Shown: piece by piece, positions 7,362 to 11,912 of the stretch
Layout of the letters: the number at the start of each line of letters is the position of its first letter
How positions within the stretch are numbered: the first letter of the stretch is position 1
NCBI GenBank assembly: GCA_003455715.1
Contig: DMQJ01000279.1
Location: forward strand, 1,813 to 14,887
DNA: 13,075 nucleotides
Direction: 5' to 3'
DNA from: Acidimicrobiaceae bacterium
GTDB taxonomy: Bacteria > Actinomycetota > Acidimicrobiia > Acidimicrobiales > Ilumatobacteraceae
Translations under genes and position numbers: made by a program
Notes under the pieces: generated by a model
Seen by the model: the letters and a program-made list of their open reading frames with translations, nothing else
Database searches by the model: none
What the model was told of the DNA's origin: nothing

Positions 7362-8600
7362 ATGACAGCGTCGTCGCATCTCTCGCAGGTTTGGTTCAAC
7401 GTCACCCCGTTGGAGGTGAGCCACGGCAAGGGCTGCTGGGTCACCACCACCGGCGGCGAGGAGTACCTCGACTTTGCCGCCGGCATCGCGGTCAACAGCA
7501 CCGGTCACGCGCACCCGAAAGTGGCGGCTGCCATCGCCGAGCAGGCCCAGCGATTCATCCACGCTCAGGTCAACGTGTACCGCCACGACCTGCTCGAGCC
7601 GCTGGCCGCGAAACTCAACGACCTCACCCCAGCTGGCATCGACACGTTCTTTTATGCCAACTCCGGCGCCGAGATCACCGAGGCAGCGGTGAAGCTCGCC
7701 AAGCAGGCCACCAAGCGCCCGCACATCGTGGTGTTCAGCGGCAGCTTCCACGGCCGCACCCACATGGCCATGGCCATGACCACCTCGAAGACCGGTTATC
7801 GCGCCGGGCACGCGCCGCTGCCCGCAGGTGTGTTCGTCGCCCCCTACCCCGACCCGCTGGCGGCCGACCAGGACGCCGAAGTGGCCAAGGCGTTGAAGGG
7901 CTTCGACCATCTGCTGAAGGCCATGACCGCGCCCGACGAAACGGCTGCCGTCATCCTCGAGCCGGTAATGGGTGAGGGTGGCTACATTCCCGCGCCGCCG
8001 GCGTTCATCCACGGCCTCGTCGAACGCTGCCGCGAGCACGGCATTCTGTTCATCGCCGACGAAGTGCAGAGCGGCTTCGGCCGCACGGGCACGATGTTCG
8101 CCGTCGAGCACTACGGCATCGAGCCCGACATCATCTGCATGGCGAAGGGCATTGCCAGCGGCTTCCCGTTCTCCGCGCTCGGCACCCGCGCCGAGCTCGA
8201 TGCCAAGTGGACCAAGGGCAGCCACGGTGGCACCTATGGCGGCAACGCCATGGGCTGCGCCGCGGCACTTGCCACCATCGAGATCATGCAGGAGCCTGGC
8301 TTCCTCGAGAACGTGAACGCACGCGGCGCCCAACTCACCGCCGGCATCCAAGAGCTGCAGCGGGAGCATTCCTGCATCCGCCAGGTGCGCGGCCCGGGCC
8401 TCATGGTGGGCACCGAACTCGACGACCCAGCTCGGGTCAGCGCCGTCCTGCAGCACTGCCTCACTGAGGGCAAGCTCATCCTCATGAACGCTGGCACGTA
8501 CGGCACGTGCCTGCGTTGGATGCCTCCGCTCGTGGTCAACGAGCAGGAGATCGATCTTGCACTCGCCGCGTTCGGCGCGGCGTTGAAGGCCACGGCGTAA
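7362..8600 (+). CDS. Class III PLP-dependent aminotransferase, GabT-like
   Basis: This 412-residue cytoplasmic enzyme probably moves an amino group from an omega-amino acid or amine to 2-oxoglutarate or pyruvate. Fold-type I class III landmarks are all present: FAAGIAVNSTGHAHPKV near the N-terminus, YANSGAEITEAAVKLA (cofactor phosphate binding), GSFHGRTHMAMAMT, and LFIADEVQSGFGRTG with Asp233 for the pyridine nitrogen. Lys262 in CMAKGIASG is the Schiff-base lysine, and GGTYGGNAMGCAAA and RWMPPLVV follow. Length is normal for the class. The sequence is closest in feel to 4-aminobutyrate aminotransferases, but acetylornithine, putrescine and beta-alanine enzymes share these motifs, so the substrate is open. 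The ATG at 7362 follows a TAGGCT box by seven bases. A MarR regulator starts 30 bases after its stop and a thiolase follows, suggesting a small catabolic cluster. Confidence 0.92.
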   Translation: MTASSHLSQVWFNVTPLEVSHGKGCWVTTTGGEEYLDFAAGIAVNSTGHAHPKVAAAIAEQAQRFIHAQVNVYRHDLLEPLAAKLNDLTPAGIDTFFYANSGAEITEAAVKLAKQATKRPHIVVFSGSFHGRTHMAMAMTTSKTGYRAGHAPLPAGVFVAPYPDPLAADQDAEVAKALKGFDHLLKAMTAPDETAAVILEPVMGEGGYIPAPPAFIHGLVERCREHGILFIADEVQSGFGRTGTMFAVEHYGIEPDIICMAKGIASGFPFSALGTRAELDAKWTKGSHGGTYGGNAMGCAAALATIEIMQEPGFLENVNARGAQLTAGIQELQREHSCIRQVRGPGLMVGTELDDPARVSAVLQHCLTEGKLILMNAGTYGTCLRWMPPLVVNEQEIDLALAAFGAALKATA

Positions 8601-8630
8601 CGGCCGCCTCGGGCACCACCGGACACCGCT

Positions 8631-9065
8631 GTGCCCCGTCTCGACGCCGAACGCATCGCGCTGTGGCGACAGTTCTGCATCGCCTCCTCCCGGCTGCAAC
8701 GTGAGATCGACCGGGCACTCACCGACGAATACGGCCTACCGCTCACCTGGTTCGACGTGCTCACCGAACTTCGTCGGGCCGATGGGTCGATGCGCGTGCA
8801 CGAGTTGTGCGAACTGCTCGACGAGGTGCCGAGCAGCCTGTCGCGTCGGCTGGCCCGCATGGAAGACGACGGCTTGGTGAAGCGCAAGGCCACCCCTCGG
8901 CCCGACGACCGCCGCGCCGTCACGGTGAGCATCACCGCTCACGGTCGCACACTGTGGCGCGACGCCAACATCGACTACCGCCGTCTGGTGCAGCAGCACT
9001 TCGCCCATCGGCTCACCGACACCGACCTCGCCGCCCTACAGCGCGTCTTCGGGAAGCTCGGCTAG
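8631..9065 (+). CDS. MarR-family winged-helix transcriptional regulator
   Basis: This 144-residue DNA-binding protein is expected to act as a dimer, usually a repressor released by a small aromatic or acyl ligand. Helices of the dimer interface flank a winged helix at about residues 40-100. LTWFDVLTELRRADG leads into the helix-turn-helix MRVHELCELLDEVPSSLSRRLARMEDDG, and the wing carries the family-typical DDRRAVTVSITAHG. Its length is typical. The start is the GTG at 8631: no ATG lies near the N-terminus, and PRLDAERIALWRQF makes a normal first helix. It lies 30 bases after the aminotransferase and probably shares its transcript. Likely targets are the aminotransferase promoter region or the repeat-rich spacer downstream, but no site was proven. 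No ligand can be named. Confidence 0.9.
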   Translation: MPRLDAERIALWRQFCIASSRLQREIDRALTDEYGLPLTWFDVLTELRRADGSMRVHELCELLDEVPSSLSRRLARMEDDGLVKRKATPRPDDRRAVTVSITAHGRTLWRDANIDYRRLVQQHFAHRLTDTDLAALQRVFGKLG

Positions 9066-9082
9066 GAAGGGCGAGGGCTCCG

Positions 9083-9187
9083 ACCCGAGTGAGACGACGA
9101 ACCCGAGTGCCGACTCGCGTCCCGGGTGGCGAGTGAGCACTCGGTTGCGGGCTGACACTCGGGTGGGTGGGCTGACACTCGGGTGGA
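9083..9187. repeat. Symmetric array of six CGAGTG/CACTCG elements in the MarR-thiolase spacer
   Basis: CGAGTG occurs at 9086-9091, 9104-9109 and 9130-9135. Its reverse complement CACTCG occurs at 9138-9143, 9157-9162 and 9177-9182. Thus three copies face one way and three the other around a centre near 9136. Four copies extend to the nine-mer ACCCGAGTG or CACTCGGGT. The last two sit in a 20-base tandem repeat, GGGCTGACACTCGGGTGG at 9149-9166 and 9169-9186. Copies are 18-26 bases apart within each half. It could be an operator array or a folded RNA. Confidence 0.7.
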
Positions 9188-9269
9188 CGGGATGGGCTCC
9201 GATTTCGGCGGATTGCCGCTGTGCGGGCAGACTTTGCCCCAGTTCAACCCCCCGAACGAACTCTCACCC

Positions 9270-9275
9270 AAGGAG
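9270..9275 (+). promoter_or_regulatory. Strong ribosome binding site of the thiolase
   Basis: AAGGAG lies seven bases before the ATG at 9283 and fixes that start, although the same frame is open back to 9133. It is the strongest Shine-Dalgarno match of the window, so the thiolase mRNA has a real leader, unlike several neighbours. Confidence 0.75.
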
Positions 9276-9282
9276 CCACGTC

Positions 9283-10452
9283 ATGACCACTGCCGTCATC
9301 GTCGATGCCATTCGTACCCCCCTCGGCCGCCGCAACGGCAAGCTCAAGGACTGGCACCCGGTCGACCTCTCGGCCGAAACCCTGAAGGCCTTGCAGACCC
9401 GCACCGGTATCGACCCCGCCCTCGTCGAAGACGTCATCATGGGCTGCGTCATGCAGGTGGGCGAGCAGGGCGTCAACGTGGGCCGCAATGCGGTGCTCGC
9501 CGCCGGCTGGCCCGAGGAGATTCCTGGCACCACCATCGACCGCCAGTGCGGCAGCAGCCAGCAGGCCGCCCACTTCGCGGCCCAGGGTGTCATGGCTGGC
9601 GCGTACGACGTGGTGGTGGCCGCCGGTGTCGAAGTGATGACCCGTGTTCCCATGGGTTCGTCGATGGCCGACGGCAAGTACGGCTTCCCGTTCGGGCCCG
9701 CCGTAGGTGCCCGTTACGCCGCCGCCGGTGGCCTGGTGCCGCAGGGCATCTCGGCCGAGATGATCTCCGACAAGTGGGGCCTCACCCGCGACGACCTCGA
9801 CGCGTTCGGCGCCCGCAGCCAGCAGTACGCCGCCCGCGCAACCGCCGAGGGTCGCTTCCAGGCCGAGATCCTCCCCGTCCTCGGCGCCGACGGCACCTTG
9901 GTGACCACCGACGAAGGCCTACGCGACACCACCATGGAGAGCCTGGCCAAGCTGAAGCCGTCGTTCCGCCCCGAGGAGGAAGGTGGCCGCGTCACCGCTG
10001 GCAACTCGTCGCAGATCACCGATGGCGCCGCCGCCCTGCTCATCATGAGCGAGGAGAAGGCAGCCGCCCTCGGCCTGAAGCCCCGCGCTCGCTTCGTGAG
10101 CTTCGCCCTCGCCGGCGACGACCCGCGCATGATGCTCACCGCACCCATCCCGGCCACGAAGAAGGCACTCGCCAAGGCCGGCCTCACCATCGACGACATC
10201 GATCTGGTGGAGATCAACGAGGCCTTCGCCTCCGTGGTGCTGGCGTGGGAGAAAGAACTCCACCCCGACATGAGCAAGGTGAACGTGAATGGTGGGGCCA
10301 TCGCTCTCGGTCACCCGCTCGGCGCTTCGGGTGCTCGCCTGATGACCACCCTGCTGAATGAGTTGGAGCGCACCGGCGGCCGTTACGGCCTGCAGACGAT
10401 GTGCGAGGGCGGCGGCATGGCCAACGCCACCATCATCGAGCGCCTGGGCTGA
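9283..10452 (+). CDS. Thiolase (acetyl-CoA C-acyltransferase family)
   Basis: This 389-residue cytoplasmic enzyme catalyses CoA-dependent cleavage of 3-ketoacyl-CoA, or the reverse condensation of acyl-CoAs. The acylated nucleophile is Cys89 in DRQCGSSQQ. His344 in GGAIALGHPLGASGAR and Cys374 in MCEGGG complete the active site, and NEAFAS is the family motif before them. Length fits degradative and biosynthetic thiolases (about 390). SSQQA after the nucleophile and MISDKWGLTRDDLDAF fit actinobacterial FadA-type enzymes for beta-oxidation or steroid/fatty-acid side chains, but chain length cannot be read. The ATG at 9283 is set by AAGGAG at 9270-9275. It follows a 217-base spacer with the symmetric repeat array and ends before a strong hairpin at 10475-10509, so it looks like its own transcription unit. 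Confidence 0.94.
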   Translation: MTTAVIVDAIRTPLGRRNGKLKDWHPVDLSAETLKALQTRTGIDPALVEDVIMGCVMQVGEQGVNVGRNAVLAAGWPEEIPGTTIDRQCGSSQQAAHFAAQGVMAGAYDVVVAAGVEVMTRVPMGSSMADGKYGFPFGPAVGARYAAAGGLVPQGISAEMISDKWGLTRDDLDAFGARSQQYAARATAEGRFQAEILPVLGADGTLVTTDEGLRDTTMESLAKLKPSFRPEEEGGRVTAGNSSQITDGAAALLIMSEEKAAALGLKPRARFVSFALAGDDPRMMLTAPIPATKKALAKAGLTIDDIDLVEINEAFASVVLAWEKELHPDMSKVNVNGGAIALGHPLGASGARLMTTLLNELERTGGRYGLQTMCEGGGMANATIIERLG

Positions 10453-10474
10453 CCCTGCGCTATTGGTTCACCTT

Positions 10475-10509
10475 GAGTGTTGCCGCGCCACGGGGGTGCG
10501 GCAACACTC
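10475..10509 (+). terminator. Strong inverted repeat after the thiolase, likely terminator without U-tract
   Basis: Arms GAGTGTTGCCGC (10475-10486) and GCGGCAACACTC (10498-10509) are perfect complements over 12 bases. Inner G-U, C-G and C-G pairs could extend the stem to 15 with a five-base loop. It begins 23 bases after the thiolase stop. No T-run follows; actinobacterial terminators often lack one. The right arm ends only two bases before the TAGCCT box of the next gene, so the DNA could also act as an operator there. Confidence 0.7.
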
Positions 10510-10511
10510 GG

Positions 10512-10517
10512 TAGCCT
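10512..10517 (+). promoter_or_regulatory. Possible -10 box (TAGCCT) for the zinc-ribbon protein, leaderless type
   Basis: TAGCCT fits TANNNT and ends seven bases before the ATG at 10525. The region where a -35 box should lie is the loop of the 10475-10509 inverted repeat and shows no TTGACA match, so the promoter may rely on the -10 box alone or on an activator. Confidence 0.45.
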
Positions 10518-10524
10518 CGCTCTC

Positions 10525-10791
10525 ATGCCTGCACTTTCGACCATTCTGTGGGTGCTCGGCGGGCTCCTCATCGGCTACGTCCTGTGGAAAAGTGGCGTCG
10601 GCATGTTGCGTGGCTTCACCAGCCCCCTGCCGCCACCTCCACCGGCCGGTGAGATGCGCAAAGTGAACGTGCGCTACCGCTGCACGGTGTGTGGGCTGGA
10701 GATCAAGCTCATGTTGGCCCCCGACGAAGACCCCCCGCCGCCGCGGCACTGCATGGAAGACATGGTCATCCAGGCGCCGCTGTACGACTGA
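10525..10791 (+). CDS. Small membrane-anchored zinc-ribbon-like protein
   Basis: This 88-residue protein has one N-terminal membrane helix (about residues 4-22, STILWVLGGLLIGYVLWKS) and a proline-rich hinge (TSPLPPPPPAGEM, about 32-44). A small C-terminal domain follows, with Cys53-x2-Cys56 and His75-Cys76 (RCTVCGLE and RHCMEDM). These four residues could bind one zinc ion in a rubredoxin/zinc-ribbon-like knuckle; the cytoplasmic or external side is uncertain. The ATG at 10525 is chosen because TAGCCT lies seven bases upstream and the sequence before it forms the thiolase hairpin. It converges with crgA across a 107-base gap. I believe similar short proteins occur in other Actinobacteria, but I know of no assigned function. 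Confidence 0.75.
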   Translation: MPALSTILWVLGGLLIGYVLWKSGVGMLRGFTSPLPPPPPAGEMRKVNVRYRCTVCGLEIKLMLAPDEDPPPPRHCMEDMVIQAPLYD

Positions 10792-10800
10792 CGACAGGGC

Positions 10801-10825
10801 AGTTATCCCCCACCTGTGGATAACT
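10801..10825. terminator. Hairpin AGTTATCC-N9-GGATAACT, also containing a DnaA box
   Basis: Arms AGTTATCC (10801-10808) and GGATAACT (10818-10825) are perfect inverted repeats with a nine-base loop, ten bases after the stop of the zinc-ribbon gene. As RNA it could end that transcript, or that of crgA arriving from the other side. The right arm overlaps the DnaA box at 10814-10824. Confidence 0.5.
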
Positions 10826-10863
10826 CTGTGGTGAAACTACAGCGATGTAACTCGCTGTCCACA
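10814..10863. promoter_or_regulatory. DnaA-box cluster: one perfect extended box and weaker ones
   Basis: CTGTGGATAAC at 10814-10824 is the reverse complement of GTTATCCACAG, a perfect extended DnaA box. TGTGGTGAA (10827-10835) has two differences from the same box. CTGTCCACA (10855-10863, + strand) differs at one position from TTGTCCACA, a form common in high-GC Actinobacteria. TTATCCCCC at 10803-10811 is a further weak match. The cluster lies between convergent genes, so it is unlikely to be a promoter operator. It is too small and too GC-rich to call an origin. Confidence 0.5.
10839..10858. terminator. Inverted repeat ACAGCGA-N6-TCGCTGT between convergent genes
   Basis: Perfect seven-base arms at 10839-10845 and 10852-10858 flank a six-base loop. 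It lies 41 bases beyond the crgA stop on the minus strand and could serve as a terminator for either direction, paired with the hairpin at 10801-10825. There is no T-run. Confidence 0.4.
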
Positions 10864-10898
10864 CCCTTTGCGGGGCCTCCGGTTGACGCAGCGCGGCG

Positions 10899-11219
10899 CT
10901 ATCGCCACTTGGTGGCGGTGTAGAGCCCGGCAAGCAGGAACCCCAAGCCCACCAGCACCGGCATGTTGGTGTTCTCGAACGCCGGCACCACGTAGCGCAG
11001 GATGATGGCCACCACACCCAGCGCGAAGAACACCATCATCAGGATGGGTACCCAGCGGGGGCTCTCGTAGAAGTCTTTGGGCGTCGGCGGCGTGTAGCGC
11101 GACGATTTGGCCACGGAGCTGTCGTGGTGCGGGGCCTCTTTGGCCATTGCACTGCCCTGGCCCGGCTTGGTGCCCTTGGGCGTCACTCGGCCGGATGTCG
11201 TTCGCTTCGGAGGTGCCAC
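10899..11219 (-). CDS. crgA: Cell division protein CrgA
   Basis: CrgA is a small inner-membrane protein of the actinobacterial divisome. In mycobacteria it binds FtsZ, FtsQ, FtsI and other partners; in Streptomyces it affects septation. This copy has 106 residues. A polar N-terminus rich in Lys, Pro and Thr (1-53) leads to SPRWVP, then helix 1 at about 56-78 ([21 protein letters not shown]) and helix 2 at about 87-103, ending TATKWR, much like the mycobacterial MRW ending. The GTG at 11219 is chosen because TAGACT lies eight bases upstream; the ATG at 11147 would give an 82-residue protein and cannot be ruled out. It diverges from the glutaminase gene. The order crgA(-), trpG/pabA(+), PASTA kinase(-) matches what I recall of the mycobacterial locus. 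Confidence 0.88.
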   Translation of the reverse strand: MAPPKRTTSGRVTPKGTKPGQGSAMAKEAPHHDSSVAKSSRYTPPTPKDFYESPRWVPILMMVFFALGVVAIILRYVVPAFENTNMPVLVGLGFLLAGLYTATKWR

Positions 11220-11227
11220 GGGCGGCA

Positions 11228-11255
11228 AGTCTAGGTGAGCGCGGGCGAGCCTCAA
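11228..11255 (-). promoter_or_regulatory. Promoter of crgA, leaderless type
   Basis: Read on the minus strand, TTGAGG (11250-11255) and TAGACT (11228-11233) are separated by 16 bases, and the GTG at 11219 follows after eight. Both boxes are good partial matches. The -35 box lies next to that proposed for the divergent glutaminase gene. Confidence 0.5.
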
Positions 11256-11260
11256 CCCAT

Positions 11261-11290
11261 TCGACAATCGAGCCACTCACCGGGCAGGCT
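11261..11290 (+). promoter_or_regulatory. Possible promoter of the trpG/pabA-type gene
   Basis: TCGACA (11261-11266, five of six to TTGACA) and CAGGCT (11285-11290, a weak TANNNT with C at the first base) are 18 bases apart, with the ATG six bases on. It is the weakest of the leaderless-type matches and is supported mainly by its place. Confidence 0.3.
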
Positions 11291-11296
11291 GTATGG

Positions 11297-11878
11297 ATGC
11301 CGCGGGTGCTCGTCATCGACAGCTACGACAGCTTCGTCTACAACCTCGTCCAGTACCTGGGCGAGCTGGGTGCCGAGCCCGAGGTGGTGCGCTGCGACCA
11401 GTGGACGGTGCAGCAAGCGCTCGACGCTGCACCCGACCTGGTGTTGCTCTCACCCGGCCCCGGTCGCCCCGAAGAGAGCGGCATCATCTGCGATGCCATC
11501 CCTGCATTCGCCGAGCGCGGCACGCCCGTATTCGGCGTGTGCCTCGGCCACCAGGCCATCGGCCATGTGTACGGCGGCGACGTGGTGCGTGCGCCGCACC
11601 TGATGCACGGCAAGACCTCACCCGTCGAGCACCGCAACATCGGGGTGTTCGAAGGCCTGCCCAACCCGCTCACCGCCACCCGCTACCACAGCCTGGTCAT
11701 CGACCCGGCCACGATGCCCGACTGCCTGGAGGTAACGGCGAGCACGGCCGACGGCATCGTGATGGGCGTGCGTCACCGCACCCTGCCGGTGGAAGGCGTG
11801 CAGTTCCACCCCGAGAGCATCCTCACCGGCGCCGGCCACGACCTCCTGCGCAACTTCCTCCGCCGCGCCCCGCACTGA
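11297..11878 (+). CDS. pabA: Class I glutamine amidotransferase, anthranilate/aminodeoxychorismate synthase component II
   Basis: This 193-residue cytoplasmic subunit releases ammonia from glutamine for the chorismate-using partner (TrpE or PabB), towards tryptophan or folate. The N-terminus [18 protein letters not shown] is diagnostic of the family. Oxyanion residues lie in [10 protein letters not shown], the nucleophile is Cys82 in [11 protein letters not shown], and His171 and Glu173 in VQFHPES complete the triad. HGKTSPV and RYHSLV are further family motifs. The length is normal. The ATG at 11297 is chosen over longer in-frame extensions because it places the conserved N-terminal strand directly after Met. 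No synthase partner is in the window, so the enzyme may serve both pathways, as in several bacteria that keep one copy. Whether TrpG or PabA is the better name cannot be decided here. Confidence 0.93.
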   Translation: MPRVLVIDSYDSFVYNLVQYLGELGAEPEVVRCDQWTVQQALDAAPDLVLLSPGPGRPEESGIICDAIPAFAERGTPVFGVCLGHQAIGHVYGGDVVRAPHLMHGKTSPVEHRNIGVFEGLPNPLTATRYHSLVIDPATMPDCLEVTASTADGIVMGVRHRTLPVEGVQFHPESILTGAGHDLLRNFLRRAPH

Positions 11879-11883
11879 GTCGA

Positions 11884-11897
11884 GCCGCCGAAGCGGC
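11884..11897. terminator. Short GC hairpin between convergent genes
   Basis: GCCGC (11884-11888) and GCGGC (11893-11897) pair around the loop CGAA, six bases after the glutaminase stop and 16 before the kinase stop on the other strand. It may end both transcripts. The stem is short and no T-run follows on either side. Confidence 0.35.
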
Positions 11898-11912
11898 GCT
11901 GCCCGCCCGCGC

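Noticed and set aside
6396..8699. 767-codon open frame on the minus strand, antisense to the membrane protein and aminotransferase
   Set aside because: It has no domain, is rich in Arg, His, Gly and Val as expected of antisense frames in high-GC DNA, and both sense genes carry clear families or good starts.
9083..9187. CRISPR array
   Set aside because: The units are 6-9 bases long, in both orientations, without uniform spacers or cas genes.
9133..9282. N-terminal extension of the thiolase frame into the repeat array
   Set aside because: The extension has no family similarity, and AAGGAG seven bases before ATG 9283 defines the start.
10801..10863. Replication origin
   Set aside because: Only one perfect DnaA box, no AT-rich unwinding region and no dnaA or dnaN in view; reported only as a box cluster.
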